Positions 7,742-15,175 of a DNA stretch of 39,134 bases are shown piece by piece. Every line of letters starts with the position of its first letter. Within the stretch, counting starts at the first letter, position 1. The notes beneath the pieces were generated by a model. It was not told where the DNA came from and did no database searches. It was given only the letters and a program-made list of their open reading frames with translations. The stretch is taken from the NCBI GenBank assembly GCA_937967465.1, contig CALBSW010000117.1, positions 1-39,134 of the forward strand, given 5' to 3'. This DNA is from an uncultured Flavobacteriales bacterium (GTDB taxonomy: Bacteria > Bacteroidota > Bacteroidia > Flavobacteriales_D > Sanyastnellaceae). The translations under genes were made by a program, and so were the position numbers.

Positions 7742-8785
7742 ATGAAGGCGTCCTTCACGTTGATTGCAGGCCCGTGCAGCGCGGAATCCAGAGAACAGGT
7801 CCTCGCTGCGGCCCAGGGCCTGAAGGACGCTGGCCTGTCTTATTTCAGAGCAGGCATCTGGAAACCCCGCACCCGGCCCGGCGCATTTGAAGGGGTGGGC
7901 AGCACCGGACTCCCCTGGCTCCAAGAGGTCCAACGAGAGGTTGGACTGAAAGTCTGCATCGAAGTGGCCAAACCCCGCCACATCGAAGAGGCACTCGAGG
8001 CGGGCATCGACATGGTCTGGGTGGGGGCACGCACCACGGCCAACCCTTTTCAGGTGCAGGACATCGCAGATGCACTGCAAGGCGTCAACATCCCTGTGGC
8101 CGTCAAAAATCCAACCCAGCCCGACCTCGCGTTGTGGAGTGGCGCAGTGGAGCGGATGCAGCGCGCGGGGATACAGGACGTCATGGCCGTCCACCGCGGG
8201 TTCACTGTCCACGGTCAGAAGACGTATCGGAATGCCCCCCTTTGGCAAATCCCCATCGACTTTCGAAATGCCCACCCGGACATTCCCTTGTTGAATGACC
8301 CCAGCCACATTACTGGCAAACGCGACATGGTGCCCGACGTGGCCCAGATGTCTGTGGACCTCGGTTTTGACGGGCTGATGGTGGAGGTCCACCCCGACCC
8401 GGATCAGGCCTGGACAGATGCAGCACAGCAGCTGACTCCGAAGCGGTTCGTGGACTTATTGCAGGAGCTGGACTTTCGCTCCGATGCCCAAGGGTCGACC
8501 CATGAGCGGCTCGCTGCCCTCCGTTCTGAAATCGACGTCATTGACGAAGCGCTGGTCGAGCTGCTGGCGCGCCGAATGGGTGTGTCGGAAAACATCGGCC
8601 TCTACAAGAAAGACCATGGCTTGACCATCCTGCAGAACGCCCGTTGGAAGCAAATCCTGCGCCAGAGTGCGCAGCTCGCGGAAGGTCAGGGGCTGGATGC
8701 AGCGTTCATCGAGGACGTCTACAAAGCCATTCACCAAGCCTCCATTGCAGCGCAGCGGAAAGTGATCCGCGACCGGTCCAAATGA
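7742..8785 (+). CDS. Bifunctional DAHP synthase / chorismate mutase
   Basis: 347 residues. The N-terminal domain (about 1-245) is a type I beta 3-deoxy-7-phosphoheptulonate synthase, which joins erythrose-4-phosphate and PEP in the first step of the shikimate pathway. Family motifs are IAGPCSAES at 7-15, GIWKPRTRPGAFEGVG near 37-52 and DPSHITGKRD. The C-terminal domain (about 258-347) is an AroQ-type chorismate mutase (LRSEIDVIDEALVELLARR, SENIGLYKKDHG). This order, synthase first, is the one known from Porphyromonas and other Bacteroidota; in Bacillus the mutase is at the N-terminus. Chorismate mutase fusions usually make the synthase sensitive to prephenate or chorismate. The ATG at 7742 matches the compact family start. 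Transcribed alone. It ends in TGA. Confidence 0.93.
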   Translation: MKASFTLIAGPCSAESREQVLAAAQGLKDAGLSYFRAGIWKPRTRPGAFEGVGSTGLPWLQEVQREVGLKVCIEVAKPRHIEEALEAGIDMVWVGARTTANPFQVQDIADALQGVNIPVAVKNPTQPDLALWSGAVERMQRAGIQDVMAVHRGFTVHGQKTYRNAPLWQIPIDFRNAHPDIPLLNDPSHITGKRDMVPDVAQMSVDLGFDGLMVEVHPDPDQAWTDAAQQLTPKRFVDLLQELDFRSDAQGSTHERLAALRSEIDVIDEALVELLARRMGVSENIGLYKKDHGLTILQNARWKQILRQSAQLAEGQGLDAAFIEDVYKAIHQASIAAQRKVIRDRSK

Positions 8786-8788
8786 AAA

Positions 8789-8814
8789 CAGCCCCCACCC
8801 GAAGGTGGAGGCTG
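8789..8814 (-). terminator. Terminator of tRNA-Pro
   Basis: CAGCCcCCACC pairs with GGTGGaGGCTG around a 4-base loop. On the minus strand the hairpin is followed by TTTTC, so it ends the tRNA-Pro transcript. The plus-strand side has no T-run. Confidence 0.75.
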
Positions 8815-8822
8815 CTTGGAGG

Positions 8823-8895
8823 TCGGGATGACTGGACTCGAACCAGCGACCTCGTCGTCCCGAACGACGCGCGCTACCAACTGCGCCACATCCCG
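8823..8895 (-). tRNA. tRNA-Pro (anticodon CGG)
   Basis: 73 bases on the minus strand form a full cloverleaf. The acceptor stem is CGGGATG/CATCCCG with discriminator A, the anticodon arm is CGTCG-TTCGGGA-CGACG, and the T-arm contains GGTTCGAGTCC. Bases 34-36 are CGG, reading the proline codon CCG. CCA is not encoded. It is followed by its own terminator. Confidence 0.93.
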
Positions 8896-8997
8896 AAGGC
8901 CTTCTCATTTGAAGGGCGGCAAAGATAAGGATTCTGTTTGGAAGGTTTGGGGGACAACTCGAGCCCGAACTGGCACCATGGACTTGCACAAAACCAA

Positions 8998-9005
8998 TAC
9001 ATTGG
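8998..9005 (+). promoter_or_regulatory. Possible -7 element of the putative zinc peptidase gene
   Basis: TACATTGG resembles TAnnTTTG (the seventh base differs) and ends 3 bases before the ATG at 9009. Pattern-based and weak alone. Confidence 0.3.
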
Positions 9006-9008
9006 GGC

Positions 9009-11879
9009 ATGAACCGAACCTTCTGCTGCTTGGTCGCACTCCTTTTCGGGTGGACCACCTCTCCCCTCGCCCAAACCGCCACGCTGACCATTGTCGTGGA
9101 GGGACTGCATGACGGCGACCCTGCAACGCTGACCGTGGAGCGCGGTGTGGGCGGCCTCGCGGACGCTGTCATCCTCGGACAAGGCGAGGCCACTCCCGTA
9201 TCCGAGGCCTTTGATCTGGCGACAGGCCCTTGGACGGTTTCCCTCGACGCTCCGGGATATGCCACGCCCACAGCACAAGCGGTTGACCTTACCCAGAACA
9301 TGTCGCTCACCTTGGACGTGGCGGCCTTGGCAGGAGACAGCACCACCTACATCTTCAGTTGGGAGGAAGACGGCAGCATTGCTGGACACGCCACAGAATT
9401 CGTGCCGGCGGACCCACCCATCATCGAGGTGCTCGGTGAGGCGTATACCGTGCCGGATGGTTTCAGCGCACAGACCCTTTTCCAGCAGTTCGGCTTTGTC
9501 CTGGATGATCACGAATTGGCGTGGACACCAGATGATGCTTTCAAGCTGCACCAGACCATCACGTCCCTGCCCTACCCCCGTGTCAATGCCGACGAGAATG
9601 GCACGCCAGTGACGGCAGTGTGGCGCTTGACCGACGACATGCTCGACGGAGACTACATGGTGGAAACCATCGCCGGCACGGAGGTGGTGACGGTGGCCAA
9701 GGATGCCTTGACGTATGCGGAGCCGTTGGTCGTCAACTTCGATGGAGACCAGGGGCAATTCTTCTCTCGCCGGTTGTTCAAGGCCCTGCTGTCCCACCTC
9801 ACCGATGAAGGCACGGACAACGGATTGGTCGCCCAGATTGCAGAAGAACGCTACGGTGTGGAGTTCATGGTACCCAGCGCTGAACTGGAGGCGTTGATGA
9901 ATGAGACGCAAAGCAATTTCCAGCCCTTCCCCGCTTGGGAAAAACTGCAGGTGATGGGCATGTTCGAGGAGTTTCCGGAGGGCTTGCGCAAGCAGGACGG
10001 CCTCAGCAAGCTCGTCCGCCGGATCAATGGCCAGCAGAACCCGTATTACCCCATGGCCCCAGCCATCGCTTGGACGGGCATCGAGACCATCGAATGGATG
10101 GAGAGCGGATTCAGCAATTTCTCCATCGATTACATCCACCGCCTCTGCCTGCACGAGAAGGCGCACTTCTTGTGGGCCTACACCTTTGATGACGACCTCC
10201 GGAACGACTGGACCGCGTTGGGCGGCTGGTTCGAGGATCCCAATGCACCCAGTGGGTGGAGTACGACCCTGACCACGGAATTCGTCAGTGGATATGCCCA
10301 CGACATGAACCCCAATGAGGACATGGCCGAGAGCATTGCTTACTACATCTCCAACCCGCAGGTGTTGCTTACCCACGCCCCCGACAAGTACGACTTCATT
10401 CGGGACCGCGTCATGCACGGCGCGCGCTATGTGGCGATGATCGCAGAAGAATTGACCTTCGAAGTCTTCAACCTCTTCCCCGACTACACCTACCCCGGCA
10501 AGATTGTCGGCACCGATGTCCAGGTCATCGGCGACCCGTCCGACGACAAGGAATTCACCCTCACCGTCACCCTGCACAGCGACGACCCCGCCCAAGACGG
10601 CGCGGCCAGCGGTCAGGTCCGGTTCGTCAGCTCGGTGGGCACCATCTTCGACATGTGGCTGAGCCCGGTGAATGGCGCCAGCGACTCGGTGCTCACTGGG
10701 ACCATCACGCTCAACAAGCACATGAAGGCGGGCTGGTGGAATTTTGACGGACTCCACCTCTGGGACGCCGTCGGCAACGACCGCTACGAGAGCCCCGCCA
10801 CCATCGGCCTGCGCCTGTTCCTCAACAACCCGCTGGAAGACATCACCCCGCCGGAATACCTCGACGACACCTTCACCATGGAGGCCGTCACGGGCATTGA
10901 AGTGGGCGATGGTTCAAACGGCCCGGCCACCGTGGATGGCATCCAAGTGGAATACGACACGTGGGACAAGATTCCGCTGCAGCGCGGCTTGACGCGGGTC
11001 TCCTTCCCCACCACGGACCCGGACTACGGCCACCGGTATTCCATGGACATCCAGTCCAACCAATTCCCGAGCAACGGATACGACGAGGTGAAGCACCACA
11101 GCATGGAGATGCCCATCCCGCATTACTTCCCGACGGGGCATTACACCGTCAACTACGCGATCGCGACGGACATCGCGGGCAACACCTCGAGCATCTACTT
11201 CACCGGTGACCCGAACTACAGCAATGCGGATGGCGTCCAGATTTTCGCCGAGGACCGGGATTCGGTGTACATGGAGACGGCCTACCCGGACTTGCTGCCC
11301 CCCGAAGTCGACCTGAACAGCTTCTCCATCGAGGCCACGCCGAGCAACCCCGACGCGCCCAATGGCGAGACCTTGGTTGAATTCACCCTGGCCATCCAGG
11401 ATACTTCCGAATTCGACGACTTCACCTCCGGTGTCCAGCACTTGACCTACACCTTGCGCAATCCGCTGGGCGAAGAGTTCCATTACGACGCATGGGAAGA
11501 GCTCGGTGGCGCCAATTTCTACTATCAGGTCTACCCCCCTGCTGGCGCCAATGAATGGCAAACCATCACGGTCAGCACCTTCCTCCCCGCTGGTTCCGCT
11601 CCAGGCATGTGGGGCGTTTCCGCCATGGCCATTCGGGACCGCGCGCGCAACATCAAGCGGTACAGCTTCGTCGAATACGTCCAGTTCGCGTTGGACGACA
11701 ATGTCTGCCCGGCCGATCTCGATGGCAACGGCAGCGTGGGTGCGCCGGATTTGCTGTTGATCCTGGCCGAGTTCGGTTGTCTGGAGGATTGTGGCATCGC
11801 CGACATCGATGGCAACGACCAGGTGGATGTGGGCGACGCCTTGCTGTTCCTCGCGGATTACGGCTCGCCCTGCGATTGA
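9009..11879 (+). CDS. Large secreted putative zinc metallopeptidase with dockerin-like tail
   Basis: 956 residues. The signal peptide is MNRTFCCLVALLFGWTTSPLAQ. A beta-domain occupies about 22-110. A likely catalytic region about 110-500 has HEKAH at 382-386 in YIHRLCLHEKAHFLWAYTF, followed about 55 residues later by NEDMAESIAYYI, whose glutamate could be the third zinc ligand (E-D-x-A-E-S is a common setting for it). Residues 510-890 are several beta-sandwich domains (DLNSFSIEATPSNPDAPNG, TLRNPLGEEFHYDAW). The C-terminus carries two calcium-loop repeats, DLDGNGSVGAPDLLLILAEF and DIDGNDQVDVGDALLFLADY, flanked by cysteines. I cannot place the peptidase in a named family. It is followed 26 bases later by the beta-propeller gene on the same strand. 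It ends in TGA. Confidence 0.75.
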   Translation: MNRTFCCLVALLFGWTTSPLAQTATLTIVVEGLHDGDPATLTVERGVGGLADAVILGQGEATPVSEAFDLATGPWTVSLDAPGYATPTAQAVDLTQNMSLTLDVAALAGDSTTYIFSWEEDGSIAGHATEFVPADPPIIEVLGEAYTVPDGFSAQTLFQQFGFVLDDHELAWTPDDAFKLHQTITSLPYPRVNADENGTPVTAVWRLTDDMLDGDYMVETIAGTEVVTVAKDALTYAEPLVVNFDGDQGQFFSRRLFKALLSHLTDEGTDNGLVAQIAEERYGVEFMVPSAELEALMNETQSNFQPFPAWEKLQVMGMFEEFPEGLRKQDGLSKLVRRINGQQNPYYPMAPAIAWTGIETIEWMESGFSNFSIDYIHRLCLHEKAHFLWAYTFDDDLRNDWTALGGWFEDPNAPSGWSTTLTTEFVSGYAHDMNPNEDMAESIAYYISNPQVLLTHAPDKYDFIRDRVMHGARYVAMIAEELTFEVFNLFPDYTYPGKIVGTDVQVIGDPSDDKEFTLTVTLHSDDPAQDGAASGQVRFVSSVGTIFDMWLSPVNGASDSVLTGTITLNKHMKAGWWNFDGLHLWDAVGNDRYESPATIGLRLFLNNPLEDITPPEYLDDTFTMEAVTGIEVGDGSNGPATVDGIQVEYDTWDKIPLQRGLTRVSFPTTDPDYGHRYSMDIQSNQFPSNGYDEVKHHSMEMPIPHYFPTGHYTVNYAIATDIAGNTSSIYFTGDPNYSNADGVQIFAEDRDSVYMETAYPDLLPPEVDLNSFSIEATPSNPDAPNGETLVEFTLAIQDTSEFDDFTSGVQHLTYTLRNPLGEEFHYDAWEELGGANFYYQVYPPAGANEWQTITVSTFLPAGSAPGMWGVSAMAIRDRARNIKRYSFVEYVQFALDDNVCPADLDGNGSVGAPDLLLILAEFGCLEDCGIADIDGNDQVDVGDALLFLADYGSPCD

Positions 11880-11892
11880 CCTCGGGGCGGGC

Positions 11893-11900
11893 TACCTTGC
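11893..11900 (+). promoter_or_regulatory. Possible -7 element of the propeller gene
   Basis: TACCTTGC resembles TAnnTTTG (the last two bases differ) and ends 5 bases before the ATG at 11906. The gene may also be read through from the upstream peptidase gene. Confidence 0.3.
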
Positions 11901-11905
11901 CCGCC

Positions 11906-12940
11906 ATGCGGACCTTCTTCCTTTTCGGCTTCCTTGCGGGAGCCGCATCCCTCTTCGCCCAGACCCCGAGCAACATCGAAGCGGTCGAGTATGACCCAGC
12001 GGGCAACCGGTGGTTTGTGTCCAATGGCAGCAGCCTTCTGGTGACGGACAACCAAGGCGCGGATTGGGCCTTCTTTGGCGAAGCCCAGGCATCCCATGGC
12101 ATGGAGGTTTTGGGAGATGTGCTGTACGCCATCGGCAACAATGTGATCCGGGCGTATGACCTGGCCACAGCCGAAGAACTCGGATTCCTCGCCATTCCTG
12201 GTGTTGGATTCCTGAACGGCCTTGGAAATGACGGTGCATCCACCCTCGTCGTGAGCGATTTCAGCAGCGGGCGCGTCTACACCGTGGATGCCAGTGACCC
12301 AGCTCAAATGTCCTCCAGCCTCTTGGCGGGCAACTTCGGTGAAACCCCGAATGGCGTCGTGGTGGACGTGGCCGGTCAGCGTGCCATCGTTGTTTGCTGG
12401 GGAGGCAATGCGCCCATCCTCGCCATTGACCTCGAAAGCGGCGATGTGAGCACCCTCGTGGACGGCACCGGACTGGGCAACCTCGACGGCATTGACGACG
12501 ATGGCAACGGAGCGTACTACGTGAGCAGCTGGTCCCCCACCCGCATCACCCGATACACCGAAGATTTCTCGGTGGCCGAGACGGTGGTGACCGGCGCAGG
12601 CGGGCTGTCCAACCCAGCCGACATCAGCTATGCAGTGGAGATCGACACCTTGGGTGTGGCCAACAGCGGCAACAATGCCGTGACCCTCCACGGGTTTGGA
12701 GCGTCCGAGGTGCCAGAAGGCATGTAGGCTTTCAAGGCTGAACGGTGGGGCCAGGACCTGGTGGTGACCCTGCCCACAGGAGCGCCCGTCCGCGTGGTCG
12801 CCTGGGACGCTGCAGGGCGTCAGCAACTCGTGCGTGAGGAATTCCTGCCTGCTGGCCGAATCCGGATTCCATTGGGCAGCCTGCCCGTGGGAGCGTTGAT
12901 TCAAGTGGAGTCTGGCCAGCAGACGCTCGCCATCCGCTGA
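11906..12940 (+). CDS. Secreted beta-propeller protein with an in-frame TAG before its sorting-like domain
   Basis: The ATG at 11906 begins a signal peptide (MRTFFLFGFLAGAASLFAQ). Residues 20-265 are a beta-propeller of the SMP-30/NHL sort (NIEAVEYDPAGNRWFVSNGS, DVLYAIGNNVIRAYDL, GIDDDGNGAYYVSSW). After codon 273 a TAG occurs at 12725-12727. The same frame then runs 70 codons (AFKAERWGQDLVVTLPTG, VRVVAWDAAGRQQLVREEF, GALIQVESGQQTLAIR) to a TGA two bases before the convergent gene. That segment has the strand pattern, WDxxGR core and end of a T9SS-type sorting domain, and its codons are GC-rich at third positions like the rest, so I judge it coding. Without it the protein would lack a sorting domain. 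Alternatives are nonsense mutation, sequence error, or regulated readthrough giving two forms. Confidence 0.8.
12725..12727 (+). other. In-frame amber codon between propeller and sorting-like domain
   Basis: The reading is CCA GAA GGC ATG TAG GCT TTC AAG GCT GAA CGG TGG. The frame continues open for exactly 70 codons to a TGA at 12938-12940. The codon is number 274 of the gene. Confidence 0.93.
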
Positions 12941-12941
12941 C

Positions 12942-13724
12942 TCAGTCGGCTTTGCGCTTCTTGAAACGGTAGCGCCAACTGACGAGGAGCGCCCAATCGT
13001 CATTTCCATACAGCCGGAAGTCATCCAACGTGGCGCCGGTTCCCGAGGGCAAGTATTTCCCGCGCCATTCGCGCTGCAGGACCACTTTGATGCGCTGGCG
13101 CTTGCCGCCTTTGAAATCCGTGCCGAACCGGGCCCGCCAGGCACCATCGCCGGGCCACCCCTCGGGAACGGGAGCAATGAACCGCTCCACCGAGCAGCGG
13201 GGGTCCAGTTTCCATCCCTTGATGTTGTAGGACAAGCCCGCTTTGATTCTCCACATCCGCTTGATCTCGTCCAAGTCGGACGCGTCGCCCCCGACCAGCT
13301 TCAACGCGCTCCGCTCCTGATACCGGATGCGGGAAACCACAGTCCAACGCTTCACGTCCACCTTGGTCACGTGGTCCACGTGCCACCGGAAGTACCGCTC
13401 CCAACCCTGCTTGTCTCCTGTGTTGTCGAGCACGGACTGCAGACGGCTGCCCAACACCAGTTGCTGTGCCTTGGTCACGGCACTCCAACGGGGGCTCCAG
13501 CCAACCGACACCTGATGAAAGTGGCGGTCCAAAGCGCCCAAATCGTCTTTGAGTCGCACTTGCTCCTTGAGCTCGAGGGTGAGGCCCTTGACGGGTTTCC
13601 AATCGGCTTTCAGTGTGGTCCAAGCCCCGAAATCGGTCGTGTCCGGAGGTTCAGGCAACACGATTTGTCCCTGACCGACTGGGGCGACCAGGAGGAACAG
13701 GGTCAGAAAAGAGAGGGGTCTCAT
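12942..13724 (-). CDS. DUF2490-like outer-membrane beta-barrel protein
   Basis: 260 residues. A signal peptide (MRPLSFLTLFLLVAPVGQGQ) is followed by alternating amphipathic strands rich in aromatic and charged residues (FGAWTTLKADWKPVKGLTLE, RWTVVSRIRYQERSALK, IKVVLQREWRGKYL). It ends in WALLVSWRYRFKKRKAD. This is the style of the DUF2490 family, thought to form outer-membrane barrels. It is the third gene of a minus-strand set: it overlaps the DUF4956 gene by 4 bases and that gene lies 1 base from the VTC-domain gene, so the three are very likely one transcript. The function is unknown; the neighbours hint at polyphosphate or at proteins modified at the membrane. It ends in TGA. Confidence 0.75.
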   Translation of the reverse strand: MRPLSFLTLFLLVAPVGQGQIVLPEPPDTTDFGAWTTLKADWKPVKGLTLELKEQVRLKDDLGALDRHFHQVSVGWSPRWSAVTKAQQLVLGSRLQSVLDNTGDKQGWERYFRWHVDHVTKVDVKRWTVVSRIRYQERSALKLVGGDASDLDEIKRMWRIKAGLSYNIKGWKLDPRCSVERFIAPVPEGWPGDGAWRARFGTDFKGGKRQRIKVVLQREWRGKYLPSGTGATLDDFRLYGNDDWALLVSWRYRFKKRKAD

Positions 13725-14320
13725 AGGGCGTCGTTCGGATCCAAATGTTCCGAACGGTCCTCTCCACGGAAGGACACCTTGATCACCGCCGTTTCGCGCA
13801 ACAGGTTGACGTCTCCGATGTCGATGCGCTCCACCGGCTCACCAATGCGCTTGGCGATGTCGGCCTTGAGCTCTTCACGGCGCCCTTCCTGCAACAGTTC
13901 AATCCGGTCATACACCACCCGCTTGGTGACCAGGTGCTCCACGAACAGCACGCGTTCTAGCAGCAGGGCCAGGGCCCAGAGCGCTGCATTGCCCGTCCCC
14001 ACTTCGAGGAGTTCCATGGACAGGGGCGCCAAAGCGTTCATCACAGCGAGGGCGATGACGAGGAACAGGTAGGTCATTTCCCGGATGGGCACCGGATTGG
14101 TTCGGTACCGGATGATGCCGAAAATGGCGAACAGCCCCAAGGCGAAAGCCAAATCGAGCTCCACCCCACTGAGCATCCGGCAGAGCAGGAACACGGAGGC
14201 GGAGACCATGGTGAAGGTGAACACGTAATCCCTCCGCTTGGCCTTGGATTGGTAGATGAGCCGGACGATGATCCAGCAGGACAGGAGGTTGGCTGCGAAA
14301 TGCAGGGCGATTTCGGTCAT
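13721..14320 (-). CDS. DUF4956 family membrane protein
   Basis: 199 residues. The N-terminal half has about four transmembrane helices (FAANLLSCWIIVRLIYQ, VFTFTMVSASVFLLCRML, LAFALGLFAIFGIIRYRT, MTYLFLVIALAVMNALAPL). The cytoplasmic C-terminal half (about 120-199) is an alpha/beta domain, ending in VNLLRETAVIKVSFRGEDRS. The motif FGIIRYRTNPVPIREMTYLF is typical of DUF4956, which is often next to VTC-domain genes, as here. The ATG at 14320 gives the first helix near the N-terminus, and TGA of the gene before lies directly adjacent. It probably works with the VTC protein at the inner membrane. Confidence 0.82.
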   Translation of the reverse strand: MTEIALHFAANLLSCWIIVRLIYQSKAKRRDYVFTFTMVSASVFLLCRMLSGVELDLAFALGLFAIFGIIRYRTNPVPIREMTYLFLVIALAVMNALAPLSMELLEVGTGNAALWALALLLERVLFVEHLVTKRVVYDRIELLQEGRREELKADIAKRIGEPVERIDIGDVNLLRETAVIKVSFRGEDRSEHLDPNDAL

Positions 14321-14321
14321 G

Positions 14322-15128
14322 TCACGTTTTGGCTTGCAGGTCCTCGGCCCAGGCGCGTGCGTCCTGCAACCGGCGGTAGGTCGAAAGATAGGTGCGGCCC
14401 GCAATGTCTGGGTCGCACATGAGCCGGGACACCGTGTACTTGCTCACACGCGTCTTCCGACCGACGATGCCCTGCCGTCCGTCCTTGCCCCTGAGCCAGC
14501 GTTGTGCGGGACCGTATCGGTCTGGCCGAGGTTGCTTCACCTCGATGATGGCAAGGCCTTCCAGCAAATTTTGCGGTGCCTCTCCGTGCAGTCCACAGGT
14601 CAAGCCGCGGTCGATGGTGACCCGCTCCTTGCGGTCGAAATCGACCAGCGTCAAGCGTTGGAATCCGCCATGGAGTCGCGGCTCCAAGTCCATGCCTTTG
14701 ACATGCTGGGCCAGAAACGCGCGCTCCTGCCCATCCAACTGCACCCCCTGCCCGGTTCTCTGCATCCGGTCTTTCAAGGTGCGCCCACCGGGCAGGCGCC
14801 GCTTGACTTCGAGAAAGGACAAACCGTTGCTGCCATACGTTCGGGTGCGGACTTTCATGCGGCGCGACCGACCCCGAAGGTGGTCGAGCAGAAAGTCATC
14901 GCCGGGCGGCTCGTAGTAGACGTTGTCGTATCGGGCGTCCCATTGGCCTTCCACTTCCAAGAGGTGGGCATGGCCCTTCATGGCGCCCACAAGACCTGGC
15001 AACCAGGACTCGGGCACCACATACTTCGCGTCGAAGCGGCGCATGAGCTGCACACTGTCCATGCGCTCCAAACCCGTGCGCGGCAAAGCGTCACAGGCCA
15101 ACTGCAAGTTCTCGATCCAGGTGTTCAT
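14322..15128 (-). CDS. VTC-domain protein (polyphosphate polymerase-like)
   Basis: 268 residues. The VTC domain is the tunnel-fold catalytic core of the yeast vacuolar polyphosphate polymerase; bacterial homologues are assumed to act on polyphosphate or another polyanion. Family marks are RFDAKYVVPESWLPGL near 31-46, DNVYYEPPGDDFLLDHLRG, RRMKVRTRTYGSNG and FLEVKRRLPGGRTLKDR, rich in basic residues that would line the tunnel. Later parts are LVDFDRKERVTIDRGL, LAIIEVKQPRPDRYG and the end helix RRLQDARAWAEDLQAK. The glutamates in EVKRR and IEVKQP are the usual metal ligands. The first gene of the VTC/DUF4956/DUF2490 set. Upstream TATTTTCC is a possible -7 element. It ends in TGA. Confidence 0.87.
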   Translation of the reverse strand: MNTWIENLQLACDALPRTGLERMDSVQLMRRFDAKYVVPESWLPGLVGAMKGHAHLLEVEGQWDARYDNVYYEPPGDDFLLDHLRGRSRRMKVRTRTYGSNGLSFLEVKRRLPGGRTLKDRMQRTGQGVQLDGQERAFLAQHVKGMDLEPRLHGGFQRLTLVDFDRKERVTIDRGLTCGLHGEAPQNLLEGLAIIEVKQPRPDRYGPAQRWLRGKDGRQGIVGRKTRVSKYTVSRLMCDPDIAGRTYLSTYRRLQDARAWAEDLQAKT

Positions 15129-15175
15129 CCCCTCAGGCGTCGGGGAAAATACAACCTCCGGCGAGCAATGGTTGC

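Noticed and set aside
8874..8895. Frame running through the tRNA-Pro region
   Set aside because: The sequence forms a complete tRNA cloverleaf; the overlapping frame is chance.
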